Source of the DNA: Sediminibacterium sp. | GTDB lineage: Bacteria; Bacteroidota; Bacteroidia; Chitinophagales; Chitinophagaceae | Assembly: GCA_028687975.1 (NCBI GenBank) | Contig: JAQTZD010000003.1 | Coordinates: forward strand, 1 to 64,000 | Direction: 5' to 3' | DNA length: 64,000 bases | Shown: piece after piece, positions 8,002 to 16,422 of the stretch | Position numbering within the stretch: position 1 is the first letter of the stretch | Layout of the letters: each line of letters begins with the position of its first letter | Program-made: the position numbers and the translations under genes | The notes under the pieces: generated by a model | What the model was told of the DNA's origin: nothing | The model's database searches: none | Seen by the model: only the letters and a program-made list of their open reading frames with translations

Positions 8002-8017
8002 AGTAACAAAGGTTACA
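8002..8017. promoter_or_regulatory. Putative Crp/Fnr-family operator in front of the trxA-YHS operon
   Basis: AGTAACAAAGGTTACA contains the perfect inverted repeat GTAAC-aaag-GTTAC, the most symmetric of the three GTNAC-N4-GTNAC sites in this window. It is centred at 8009.5, 29.5 bp upstream of the minus-strand TAACTTTG box. No good -7 box lies at the same distance on the plus strand, so it likely serves the minus operon rather than the carbonic anhydrase gene. Confidence 0.6.
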
Positions 8018-8108
8018 CAGCATTTTATATTAAAAATAAATTACATGGCACATAGTGATCAAGATAACAGCAGAAAATCAGTAACTTACGGTTGCAAACT
8101 GCCTTTAT

Positions 8109-8795
8109 ATGTCCTATTTTCAGTTCCACCCATTGGCAGCAGCACTCCTGATGATATTCGTGTTCAACAGTATTGGCTGCAGCAGCATAAACAAAAAGAG
8201 CGAACAGGAATCCATTGCAATAGATCCGCTTCAAGTGTTATTGGAAGGTAATAAGCGTTTTGCCAAAATGAAGCCGGTACACCCCGATGAGGACGTCTAC
8301 AGGCTCAGATCGGTAACCAGGGAGCAACATCCATTTGCTGTAATTGTGTCCTGTTCAGATAGCAGGGTGTCGCCCGAACTGATTTTTGATCAGGGAATCG
8401 GAGACTTGTTTATCATCAGAACTGCAGGAAATATTCTTGGCAATATCGGGCTGGGCAGCATAGAATATGCAGTTGAACACCTGCATGTAAAACTGATCAT
8501 GGTACTGGGGCATGAAAGGTGCGGAGCAGTGAGTGCATTTGTACAGGGAGAAAAAGTTCCCGGACATATCAGGGATATTATCGATAGCCTAAAGCAGGAA
8601 ATCGAAATCAAAGCAATCCCCTATACCGACCCCAACAGGCTGAACGATTGCATAAATGCCAATGTAGAACACGGCATCCGGCAACTGACTACTCAGTCTG
8701 AGATTATACGCGAAAAAGTAGAGGAAAAAGAATTACGAATTGTGGGCGGAATATATAACCTCGACAACCTGAGAGTGAAACTCATCCACCAGTAA
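8109..8795 (+). CDS. Beta-class carbonic anhydrase, predicted lipoprotein
   Basis: This 228-residue enzyme interconverts CO2 and bicarbonate. The zinc ligands are visible: Cys82 in SCSDSRVSPE with the Asp84-Arg86 dyad, then His135 and Cys138 in GHERCGAV. The N-terminus is a hydrophobic signal ending FNSIGC, a lipobox with Cys24, which places the enzyme in the envelope rather than the cytoplasm. It stands alone, 313 bp... of leader-free separation does not apply here: the nearest upstream gene is divergent, starting at 7955. Its regulation is not evident. Confidence 0.9.
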   Translation: MSYFQFHPLAAALLMIFVFNSIGCSSINKKSEQESIAIDPLQVLLEGNKRFAKMKPVHPDEDVYRLRSVTREQHPFAVIVSCSDSRVSPELIFDQGIGDLFIIRTAGNILGNIGLGSIEYAVEHLHVKLIMVLGHERCGAVSAFVQGEKVPGHIRDIIDSLKQEIEIKAIPYTDPNRLNDCINANVEHGIRQLTTQSEIIREKVEEKELRIVGGIYNLDNLRVKLIHQ

Positions 8796-8870
8796 GCGGA
8801 GCAGCCGCTTGTTCTTTCAGAAGGTTTAATTTGATCAACTCCGTAATATTTCAGTAAATTGAAAAAAAAG

Positions 8871-10031
8871 ATGAAGCTGTTCCTGAAATACCTGGGTCTG
8901 TTCCTACTGATTGCCCTGATTGCATTTTTTGCATTTGCACCCCGCTTTTTTGATGAATCCATGAACAAAGTGACGCTCAAAGTGGACCATCCGGAAAAAC
9001 CTGTATGGTACGACTCCATTCCTTTCATCGCAGACCTGCACTGTGATGCGTTGCTTTGGGACAGGGATAATCTTAAAAAGCACAGTTACGGGCATGTGGA
9101 TATTCCCCGTATGCAGGAGGCCAACATGGCATTTCAGGCATTTACCATTGTAAGTAAAACCCCCAGGGGAATCAATATTGAACAGAACAGCGATGAAACC
9201 GACCAGATTGCATTGCTGAGTTTTGCGCAGCTCCGCAGTCCAGAAGACTGGTTCAGCGTTAAAAAAAGAGCCCTGCACCAAACAAAGGAACTGTATAAAA
9301 CAGCAGAACAATCCAAGGGAAATTTCAGGGTGATTACCAGCAGGGAAAACCTGGAGCACTACATACAAAACAGGGCAGGTAACAGGTCGTTAACTGCCGG
9401 AATGCTCGGAATTGAAGGTGCTCATTGCCTCAACAACGAACTCAGCAACCTGAAGGAATTTTATGCTGCAGGTGTACGGTACATTGGTCTTGCACATTTC
9501 TTCGACAATGCCTGGGCAGGATCTGCACATGGCATGGTTAAAGGAGGACTTACCGAAAAAGGCAGGCAACTGGTGCGTGCCATGGACAGCATGCATGTGA
9601 TCATTGATATTGCACATTCATCTGCCAAAACCATTGATGATGTTTTTGCACTCACCAACAGCCCGGTGATCATTTCTCATACCGGAATAAAAGGGGTATG
9701 CGATAACAACCGCAACCTCTCCGACAAGCACCTGCTGGAAATGGGCCGGCGCAACGGGTTGGTGGGCATCGGTCTTTGGGAAACTGCGGTATGCGGAACA
9801 GATGCAGCAGCTACAGCAAAGAGCATTCGCTATGTAGCAGATAAAATTGGCGTAGACAAAGTGGCCCTGGGCTCTGATTTTGATGGGGCAATCGGTACCC
9901 ACTTCGACGTTACTGGTTTGCCGCTGATCGTAAATGCCTTGCTGAAAGAAGGTTTCAGCAAAGAAGATATTTACCGGATCATGGGCGGCAATGTGCGCGA
10001 TTTCCTGTTGAGAAATCTTCCGGCAAAATAA
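8871..10031 (+). CDS. Membrane-anchored dipeptidase, peptidase family M19 (renal dipeptidase type)
   Basis: The ORF track starts at a TTG (8859); the ATG at 8871 gives 386 residues beginning with one N-terminal transmembrane helix (LFLKYLGLFLLIALIAFFAF). The catalytic domain shows the M19 zinc motifs: IADLHCDALLW, GIEGAHCL, IDIAHSS, ISHTGIKGVCDNNRNL and GSDFDGA. M19 enzymes cleave dipeptides, including ones with D-residues. The enzyme is probably tethered to the inner membrane facing the periplasm. It follows carbonic anhydrase by 75 bp and is convergent with the RND operon. Confidence 0.9.
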   Translation: MKLFLKYLGLFLLIALIAFFAFAPRFFDESMNKVTLKVDHPEKPVWYDSIPFIADLHCDALLWDRDNLKKHSYGHVDIPRMQEANMAFQAFTIVSKTPRGINIEQNSDETDQIALLSFAQLRSPEDWFSVKKRALHQTKELYKTAEQSKGNFRVITSRENLEHYIQNRAGNRSLTAGMLGIEGAHCLNNELSNLKEFYAAGVRYIGLAHFFDNAWAGSAHGMVKGGLTEKGRQLVRAMDSMHVIIDIAHSSAKTIDDVFALTNSPVIISHTGIKGVCDNNRNLSDKHLLEMGRRNGLVGIGLWETAVCGTDAAATAKSIRYVADKIGVDKVALGSDFDGAIGTHFDVTGLPLIVNALLKEGFSKEDIYRIMGGNVRDFLLRNLPAK

Positions 10032-10066
10032 AGCACTTTTTATCCGGCTGCTGCTTCGTATAAGGA

Positions 10067-10104
10067 TTGATGAATGAACCCGTACAAACAGGTTCATTCA
10101 TCAA
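10067..10104. terminator. Perfect 14-bp inverted repeat between convergent genes, probable bidirectional terminator
   Basis: TTGATGAATGAACC and GGTTCATTCATCAA flank a 10-base loop. It lies between the ends of the dipeptidase and the DUF2892 gene. There is no T run on either side, so classic Rho-independent termination is not assured. Confidence 0.5.
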
Positions 10105-10121
10105 TTCATCGGCTATACGGA

Positions 10122-10340
10122 TTAGCAGCAGTTTTTTTGACCGGATGCCTCGTTGCTCTTCACACCAGCCTTGTCCAGGATCAGTTCCAGCGGACAAAAA
10201 CGGGTAAACGAAGATTGCAACAGGTTCAGGCCTACAAACACGCCCAGCCACAAAAATTTAATACTTACAAAATAAGCCAGTGAAACACTGATCAGTACAA
10301 AACTGCCTGCAACGGCACGAACAATTCTTTCTTTTGTCAT
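10122..10340 (-). CDS. DUF2892 (YgaP-like) small membrane protein
   Basis: The reading frame opens at a TTG (10367), but the ATG at 10340 (MTKERIVRAVAGSFVLIS) matches the usual DUF2892 start, giving 72 residues. Two hydrophobic helices are followed by the typical SSFTRFCPLELILDKAGVK segment, and the tail ends in a Cys pair. DUF2892 domains occur in the membrane rhodanese YgaP and as free-standing proteins near sulfur and metal genes. It is the fifth and last gene of the RND operon, 7 bp after the PII-like gene. Confidence 0.85.
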   Translation of the reverse strand: MTKERIVRAVAGSFVLISVSLAYFVSIKFLWLGVFVGLNLLQSSFTRFCPLELILDKAGVKSNEASGQKNCC

Positions 10341-10347
10341 AATGAAT

Positions 10348-10656
10348 TTAATTAGAGGTTTTTTCAACAGGCATTACAAATGCCCTGATCGGAAAATCGC
10401 CAGGAAATTCCTGGTTATATTGATTAATTAATGTAAGTGCGTGATCCGCATTCTCTTCTCCCGTAAAGGAGAAGAGAAATATGGAGTCAAATTTTGCGTC
10501 ACCGGAGCTAAACCAGTTATCGAGCAGGTATTTATCCGATCCGTTTTTAAATCCAATCGTATCGGTAGCACTGTATACCCTGATATCGGCCTTTTTGAAA
10601 ATGGCTGCAACGATTTCGGCAGATTCCTTCAACGCTGTTACAAATAATAATTTCAT
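10348..10656 (-). CDS. Small PII-like protein of the RND operon, function unknown
   Basis: This 102-residue soluble protein starts MKLLFVTALKESAEIVAAIF and shows a strand-helix-strand pattern resembling PII-like ferredoxin folds such as DUF3240, a family found beside CusA/CzcA-type pumps. No signal peptide or metal-binding cluster is seen. It lies 10 bp after the RND permease and 7 bp before DUF2892, so it is part of the efflux operon. A regulatory or trimeric sensor role is a guess from fold resemblance. Confidence 0.6.
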   Translation of the reverse strand: MKLLFVTALKESAEIVAAIFKKADIRVYSATDTIGFKNGSDKYLLDNWFSSGDAKFDSIFLFSFTGEENADHALTLINQYNQEFPGDFPIRAFVMPVEKTSN

Positions 10657-10666
10657 AGTCGTTTGT

Positions 10667-13600
10667 TTATTTGGTTTTTCCCCGCATCATTTTGTAATAC
10701 AGCAGCGGAACAACCAATAAGGTTAAGAATGTAGAGGTAATGGTACCGCCCATCAGTGAGATGGCCAATCCCTGGAACACCGGATCAAATAAGATAATCA
10801 CTGCACCCAGTACCACCGCTCCCGCTGTTAATAAGATCGGAGTAGTTCTTACAGCTCCGGCCTCGATGATGGATTGCTTTAACGGAATACCTTCCTTCAA
10901 CCGGATATTGATGAAGTCGATCAACAACACCGAGTTCCTTACCATCACCCCCGCCAGTGCAATAAAACCAATCATAGACGTAGCAGTGAAATAGGCACCC
11001 ATTATCCAGTGACCGGCCAGAATACCGATCAGTGAAAGCGGTATGGCGGCAAGCATCACCAAAGGCACGGTGAAGTTCTGAAACCAACCCACAATCAACA
11101 TATAGATGATCAGAATTACAGCGGCAAAAGCAATACCCAGATCGCGGAACACTTCGTAAGTGATCTGCCATTCACCATCCCATTTCAACGAATACTCATC
11201 GGTGTTGGTGGGCTGGCTGGTATATTCTTCTTTCAGTACCAGGTATCCTTCGGGCAGTTTTATATTTTTCAAACTGTCCGACATAGCAGACATGGCATAG
11301 AAAGGACTCTCCAGCTTACCGGCCATATCGGCCAGCACGTACACCACTTCCTTCTGGTTCTTCCGGTAAATACTCTTGTCTTTGATCACTGTACTTACTT
11401 TTACCAGATTCCTGAGCGGCACCATATTACCCTGCATTCCTTTTACCTGCAGATCCAGCACCTGATTGATGCTGCCCTTCTCTGCATCTTTGAGTTGCAA
11501 CTGAATCGGTACCTGGCTGAAAGCAGCAGGCTGATTCAGTTTACCGGCTGTGGTACCAGACAATGCACCCTGTATGGTTGCAGTAATCTGAGCGGCGGCC
11601 ACACCATTCAGCATGGCTTTTTCCTTATCCACAGACAGTTTATACTCTTTCTGATCGTCTTCCATCTGCCAGTCTACATCCACTACATCCGTTGTTGTGT
11701 TCATCAGCTGCTTTACCTGTTCGGCAATGGCAATCTGCTGTTCATAGTCCGGGCCATAAATTTCTGCGACCATGGTAGACAGTACAGGAGGACCCGGAGG
11801 AACTTCCACCACTTTTACATTGGCGTTGTAGCGGGCACCGATTTTTTGCAGGGGCTCACGCATTTCTTTTGCAATATCATGACTCTGAATACTGCGTTCG
11901 GTTTTATCTACCAGATTTACCTGGATATCTGCTACATGTTCCCCCCTTCTTAAATCGTAATGGCGAACCAGTCCGTTAAAACTGATGGGAGCTGATGTTC
12001 CCACATAGCCCTGATAATTCCTCACCATCGGCTGTGCAGATACGTATTGCGCAATATCAGCGGCAACAGCCTGTGTTTTCTCGAGGGTAGATCCTTCGGG
12101 CATATCAATGACTACCTGAAATTCATTCTTATTATCGAAAGGAAGCATTTTTACCGCTACCTGCTTGCTGGTGATCAGTAAAGTGGACCCAAGCAACACT
12201 ACTACAGTACCCATAATAAAGGCCCAACGCTTCCACCTGGTTTCCAGCATCGGATGAATAAACCGGTAGTATATTTTATAGATGCCAGTTTCTTCCAGTA
12301 CGGTTCCTTTGGTTTCCTCATGTGCAACACCCTTCTTCTCTTTTTCGCGCAGGAAGATATAACCCAGGTATGGTGTCAGTGTTAATGCTACGATCAGAGA
12401 AAGCAGCATGGCAATGGCAGCTCCGATTGGCATCGGACTCATATAGGGCCCCATCATACCGGATACAAATGCCATCGGCAACACGGCTGCAACCACTGTG
12501 AACGTGGCCAGTATGGTAGGATTACCCACTTCGTTGATGGCATAGATAGCAGCCTGTAATGGCGGCAGTTTACGCATCTTGAAATGGCGGTGCATATTTT
12601 CTGCAATGATGATGGAATCATCCACTACAATACCCGTAATAAATACCAGTGCAAACAGGGTAATTCTGTTCAGTGTATAATCCATGAAATAGTAACTGAA
12701 CAATGTTAGTGCAAATGTCACCGGCACGGAAAGGAATACCACCAATCCGCCTCTCCATCCCATGGCCAGCATCACAAAGAGCGTAACCACTACAATGGAA
12801 ATAAACAGGTGGAACAACAATTCACTTACTTTATGAGAAGCAGAATCGCCATAGTTTCTTGTTTCTGAAACCTGCACATCTGAAGGAATCAAATCCTTTT
12901 TCAGGTGTTCTACTTTTTCTTTAATTGCGGTGGAGAGCCGCATAGCATCCGCTCCGGATTTTTTGGCCACGGCAAGTGTTACTGCCGGATAAGCAGACTT
13001 GAAGTGGTTTGCACCGGCTGTATCGGCCTTACCATATCCAAAGAACACATACTGAGCAGCCGTAGACGGTGCTTCCTCTACCTGAGCCACCTGGTTCAGG
13101 TAAACAGGCTGTCCGCCTTTTAAGCCCACTACTAGTTTGGCCACATCTTCTGCTGTATTCAGGAAATCACCGGTTTGAATGGTGAATGCAGAATCATTGT
13201 GAATCAGTTTGCCCGCTTCGGTCTGCACATTTCCGGCCTGGATTGCCTGGGTAATACCCAGCAGATCTACACCATTCAGCGCCATCAGCGATTTATCCAA
13301 TTCCACTTTTACTTCTCTGTTTCTGCCACCGGTAACAGATACTTCGGCCACATCGGAAACCTTCTTGATTTCATTGGCCAGTTCCTGTCCGATCAACTTC
13401 AACCGATAGTCGTCGTAGTTTTCTCCCCAAAGGGTAAGCCCCAGTACCGGTACATCATCAATGGCCCTGGGCTTCACCAATGGCATGGTTACCCCCTGCG
13501 GCATGGCATCCATATGCTTCATGATTTCACTGTACAGTTTCACCAGCGACTTCTCAACATCTTCTCCCACATAAAACTGTACAATCAGCATCACCTGACC

Positions 13601-13873
13601 CTGCATGGAAGTAGAGTAAACATATTCCACGCCCTTAATATTAGAAATGAATTTTTCCATCGGAGCCGCAATCTTGGTTTCCACTTCCTTAGGATTTGCA
13701 CCCGGATAACCGATAAAGATATCGGCCATAGGAACCTGGATCTGCGGTTCTTCTTCGCGGGGAATCAGCATCGTGCTGTATCCGCCAATCAGCAGGAAAG
13801 CTACCATCAGCAGGATGGTCAGTTTCGACTGCAAAAAACCTTTTGCTATATTACCTGATAAACCTTTTTCCAT
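10667..13873 (-). CDS. RND efflux permease (AcrB/MexB-like)
   Basis: This 1068-residue inner-membrane pump has the full AcrB layout: a first TM helix near residue 16-36, two large periplasmic loops, and TM blocks around residues 340-540 and 875-1060. TM4 carries GIVVDDSIIIAEN, with the paired Asp of the proton relay typical of drug-type (HAE) rather than metal-type (HME) pumps. It would work with the adaptor and TolC encoded just upstream in the same operon. The substrate is unknown. The operon is preceded by a putative Crp-type site. Confidence 0.95.
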   Translation of the reverse strand: MEKGLSGNIAKGFLQSKLTILLMVAFLLIGGYSTMLIPREEEPQIQVPMADIFIGYPGANPKEVETKIAAPMEKFISNIKGVEYVYSTSMQGQVMLIVQFYVGEDVEKSLVKLYSEIMKHMDAMPQGVTMPLVKPRAIDDVPVLGLTLWGENYDDYRLKLIGQELANEIKKVSDVAEVSVTGGRNREVKVELDKSLMALNGVDLLGITQAIQAGNVQTEAGKLIHNDSAFTIQTGDFLNTAEDVAKLVVGLKGGQPVYLNQVAQVEEAPSTAAQYVFFGYGKADTAGANHFKSAYPAVTLAVAKKSGADAMRLSTAIKEKVEHLKKDLIPSDVQVSETRNYGDSASHKVSELLFHLFISIVVVTLFVMLAMGWRGGLVVFLSVPVTFALTLFSYYFMDYTLNRITLFALVFITGIVVDDSIIIAENMHRHFKMRKLPPLQAAIYAINEVGNPTILATFTVVAAVLPMAFVSGMMGPYMSPMPIGAAIAMLLSLIVALTLTPYLGYIFLREKEKKGVAHEETKGTVLEETGIYKIYYRFIHPMLETRWKRWAFIMGTVVVLLGSTLLITSKQVAVKMLPFDNKNEFQVVIDMPEGSTLEKTQAVAADIAQYVSAQPMVRNYQGYVGTSAPISFNGLVRHYDLRRGEHVADIQVNLVDKTERSIQSHDIAKEMREPLQKIGARYNANVKVVEVPPGPPVLSTMVAEIYGPDYEQQIAIAEQVKQLMNTTTDVVDVDWQMEDDQKEYKLSVDKEKAMLNGVAAAQITATIQGALSGTTAGKLNQPAAFSQVPIQLQLKDAEKGSINQVLDLQVKGMQGNMVPLRNLVKVSTVIKDKSIYRKNQKEVVYVLADMAGKLESPFYAMSAMSDSLKNIKLPEGYLVLKEEYTSQPTNTDEYSLKWDGEWQITYEVFRDLGIAFAAVILIIYMLIVGWFQNFTVPLVMLAAIPLSLIGILAGHWIMGAYFTATSMIGFIALAGVMVRNSVLLIDFINIRLKEGIPLKQSIIEAGAVRTTPILLTAGAVVLGAVIILFDPVFQGLAISLMGGTITSTFLTLLVVPLLYYKMMRGKTK

Positions 13874-13879
13874 TACTGA

Positions 13880-14980
13880 TTATTTAATTTTTACCGGAGC
13901 ACCGTTATACAATCTGCCTTCTGCGGAAAGAATATATTGTTCATCCTTTGCCAGTCCGGAAAGCACTTCTGCCTGATCTCCTGTTGTTTTACCCAGTCTC
14001 ACCCAACGCAGCAATGCGGTGTTCTGAGAACTGATGGTATACACACCGGTCAGCTGGTCGCGGTGAACAAAGGCGCTCACCGGAATCATTACTGCTCCGG
14101 ATTCACTGGAAACAGCTGTGGATACCCCTTTTACAGGAAACTGCACATGCACAAACATGCCTGCATATACTTGTTTGGTATCGGCCGGAATAGAAATCTT
14201 CACGATATACTGACCACCCGAAAACTGGGAAGAAGGATTCAGCTGAATGATTTTTCCTTCAATGTTTTTTTCTGCAGAGGCAATTTTCAATATGGCAGGA
14301 TCACCGAGTTTCAGGGAACCAATCTGATTCTCTGCAACAGATGCGCTCACCTGCAGACTTCCTGCCTGCTCAATGGTCAGCACCGGCATACCCGGAGTAG
14401 CCATACTTCCTGCGTCCATCATTTTCTGCGTTACGATTCCTGCAAACGGAGCAGTAACCGTGGTATAGGAAAGATTGGCAGACACTTCGTTCTTCATTTG
14501 CCTGGCTGCTTCTGCGGCTGCTTTAGCAGACTGATACTGCAGGGTTACCTGGTCCAGTTCTTTTGCAGATGCGCTCTGTTGTTTGTACAAAGTAGTGAAC
14601 CGATCATAATCTTTTTTGGCATTGCTCAGGGCAGCTTCTGCCTGTGCAATCATCGCATCTGTTTGTGCACGCTTTGCATGAATATCGGCACTGTTCACTG
14701 CAAACAGCAGCTGACCGGCTCTTACCCGATCACCCACTTTCACCGGCATTTGGGTAATATATCCCATTGCGCGGGTACTGATGTTTGCAGAATGCGCAGC
14801 TTCCACCTGGCCACTGGCTTCAATCCAACCGCTCGCAGCAGCACCACCGGGGCTGGCAACAGTTACCATAACAGGCGCCTGTTCTTTTACAACTTTATTT
14901 TCTTCCTTACCCGAGCAACCAACCATCGCAACTGTGGCAGTGAGTGCTGTAAGGGCTATTGTGATTTTTCTAAATAACAT
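13880..14980 (-). CDS. RND efflux periplasmic adaptor subunit, lipoprotein
   Basis: This 366-residue membrane fusion protein begins with a lipoprotein signal ending AMVGC. It shows the adaptor order: barrel-sandwich halves (ISTRAMGYITQMPVKVGDRV near residue 70 and YTTVTAPFAGIVTQ near residue 172) around a coiled-coil hairpin (residues 105-165 rich in Ala, Lys and Gln), then beta-barrel and membrane-proximal domains. It links the RND permease to TolC. It starts 22 bp after tolC and ends 6 bp before the permease. Confidence 0.93.
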   Translation of the reverse strand: MLFRKITIALTALTATVAMVGCSGKEENKVVKEQAPVMVTVASPGGAAASGWIEASGQVEAAHSANISTRAMGYITQMPVKVGDRVRAGQLLFAVNSADIHAKRAQTDAMIAQAEAALSNAKKDYDRFTTLYKQQSASAKELDQVTLQYQSAKAAAEAARQMKNEVSANLSYTTVTAPFAGIVTQKMMDAGSMATPGMPVLTIEQAGSLQVSASVAENQIGSLKLGDPAILKIASAEKNIEGKIIQLNPSSQFSGGQYIVKISIPADTKQVYAGMFVHVQFPVKGVSTAVSSESGAVMIPVSAFVHRDQLTGVYTISSQNTALLRWVRLGKTTGDQAEVLSGLAKDEQYILSAEGRLYNGAPVKIK

Positions 14981-15002
14981 ATGATCCTTTTTTGAAGTGA
15001 TT

Positions 15003-16316
15003 TTATTGATTGGTTGTTAAGAATTGTAAATAGGTAGCTGTATTCTTTTGCATGAATATGGCCTGTGCCTTCAGCATCTTTTGCTGCGACAGCTGTGTCT
15101 GGGCCATCAGCAGATCGGTGGTATTCGCCAAACCCTGCTGGTACCTGTTCTGCATAATTCGCAGCGATTCTGCAGCCTGTTCAACTGCCTTGGTCTGCTG
15201 GCTGATCCGGTAACGGGTATCCGCAAGTTGTGTTTGCGTTTTCCTGATTTCCACATCGCTTTTTGCCAGCATATCCTGCAGCTGTTCCTGTAATTTATTT
15301 TTCTCCAGTTGCTGGGTAGCTTTTTTATTTTTCGCCTGGTTGCCTTTAAAAATATCCCATGACAACTGAATACCTGCCAGGTAAGAATTGGCGCCAAATC
15401 CGAACATGGATTTATCGTTGTACTGATAGTTGGCAAAACCATTCAGTTTGGGCGCCATCGACATAGATGTACTCTTAATGGCCATATCGTAGGCAGATAC
15501 TGCAGCAGACATGGCTTTAAAGTCGGCTCTGTCGGCAGATACGGATGCTGCGGTTGCGGCAGGTACATCAATCACTACCGGTTCTGTGGTATAAACAACT
15601 CCACCGGGTGTATTCATCAGCAGACTAAGCTGATCAGAAATGGTTTTTATCTGTGAACGGGCTTCTGCAAGATTGGTTTCCGCAGCTTTTACCTGAACTT
15701 CCACATTCAGGAGATCCGATTGCTGCATCAGGCCCTGCTGGTAGCGATCGTTCGTAAAGCGATGAATTTCCTGAACGGTTTTCAGGGCCTCCTCCAGCAC
15801 TTTCACTACTTCATAGGTAAACTCCAGCTGCAGATACGTGTTGGTCACCTGCATTTCCACCGCTTCACGGGTTCTTTTTGTTTGATAACCATATACCTCA
15901 GTCTGTTTGGAAGCAGCTTTACGCATATAGTTGAGATCGGGGTTGAACAGGGGTTGCTGCACACTCAACTGGGTCATGATATTGGGTGTTGCACCCGGGT
16001 TATTCAGCAATGCAGGATTAAAATCTGCCTGCTGCACATTGGCCTGTTGCAGTTTAAAACCAAAAGCATTCAGGGGCTGGTTGGTGGTAAATCCGGTATA
16101 AGACAGGTTTACCTGTGGCAGCCAGATTGCCTCCGTTTGTTTAAACTGAGACTGTGCAATTTTTTCGTCGTTCACTGCCAGGCTGATTTGCCTGTTCTTT
16201 TCCTGTGCCAGCCGGATGGCATCTCCCAAAACCAGTTTTTGAACCTGCTCCTGTGCGTTACCGCCCAATGCAGCGATCAGCAGCAGCGCTAACAGTAATT
16301 TCCTTTTATATACCAT
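15003..16316 (-). CDS. TolC-family outer membrane efflux protein
   Basis: This 437-residue protein has a signal peptide (LLLALLLIAALGGNAQ) and two OEP repeats rich in heptad-like helices. Repeats such as RYQQGLMQQSDLLNVEVQVKAAE near residue 190 and RYQQGLANTTDLLMAQTQLSQQ near residue 395 are characteristic. It forms the outer-membrane duct of the tripartite pump. It is the first gene of the five-gene operon, with a TAGTTTTG box 17 bp upstream and a GTNAC-type palindrome further out. Confidence 0.93.
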   Translation of the reverse strand: MVYKRKLLLALLLIAALGGNAQEQVQKLVLGDAIRLAQEKNRQISLAVNDEKIAQSQFKQTEAIWLPQVNLSYTGFTTNQPLNAFGFKLQQANVQQADFNPALLNNPGATPNIMTQLSVQQPLFNPDLNYMRKAASKQTEVYGYQTKRTREAVEMQVTNTYLQLEFTYEVVKVLEEALKTVQEIHRFTNDRYQQGLMQQSDLLNVEVQVKAAETNLAEARSQIKTISDQLSLLMNTPGGVVYTTEPVVIDVPAATAASVSADRADFKAMSAAVSAYDMAIKSTSMSMAPKLNGFANYQYNDKSMFGFGANSYLAGIQLSWDIFKGNQAKNKKATQQLEKNKLQEQLQDMLAKSDVEIRKTQTQLADTRYRISQQTKAVEQAAESLRIMQNRYQQGLANTTDLLMAQTQLSQQKMLKAQAIFMQKNTATYLQFLTTNQ

Positions 16317-16333
16317 ATGCTCATTTTATGATG

Positions 16334-16341
16334 CAAAACTA
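16334..16341 (-). promoter_or_regulatory. -7 promoter box of the tolC-RND operon
   Basis: The minus strand reads TAGTTTTG, a perfect TAnnTTTG match. The centre of the putative operator (16370.5) is 29.5 bp upstream of its first base, the same offset as at the trxA-YHS operon. No TTG is found at the -33 position. Confidence 0.6.
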
Positions 16342-16362
16342 TCCCGCCCCAACCCCCTGCAG

Positions 16363-16378
16363 TGTAACTTATGTAACA
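16363..16378. promoter_or_regulatory. Putative Crp/Fnr-family operator between the RND operon and its regulator
   Basis: TGTAACTTATGTAACA is an imperfect palindrome matching its own reverse complement at 12 of 16 positions and fits TGTNAC-N4-GTNACA. It has the geometry of a CRP site (TGTGA-N6-TCACA) with a changed half-site. It lies in the divergent intergenic region and could serve both tolC (minus) and the regulator gene (plus). Confidence 0.6.
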
Positions 16379-16396
16379 TTGGAAGCGACCATTCCC

Positions 16397-16404
16397 TAAC
16401 TTTG
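16397..16404 (+). promoter_or_regulatory. -7 promoter box of the Crp-family gene
   Basis: TAACTTTG fits TAnnTTTG exactly, 18 bp before the ATG at 16423. The operator centre is 26.5 bp upstream, closer than for the divergent tolC promoter, so binding here could overlap the -33 region and be autoregulatory. Confidence 0.5.
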
Positions 16405-16422
16405 ATTAAAAGCATTCAGCAC

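Noticed and set aside
8109-8795. Carbonic anhydrase gene as a member of the Crp regulon
   Set aside because: The site at 8002-8017 lies upstream, but no TAnnTTTG box exists 29.5 bp away on the plus strand, so control of this gene is not supported.
13937-14977. 346-residue plus-strand ORF rich in Cys, His and Phe
   Set aside because: It is the antisense shadow of the RND adaptor gene; its odd composition comes from the complementary codons.
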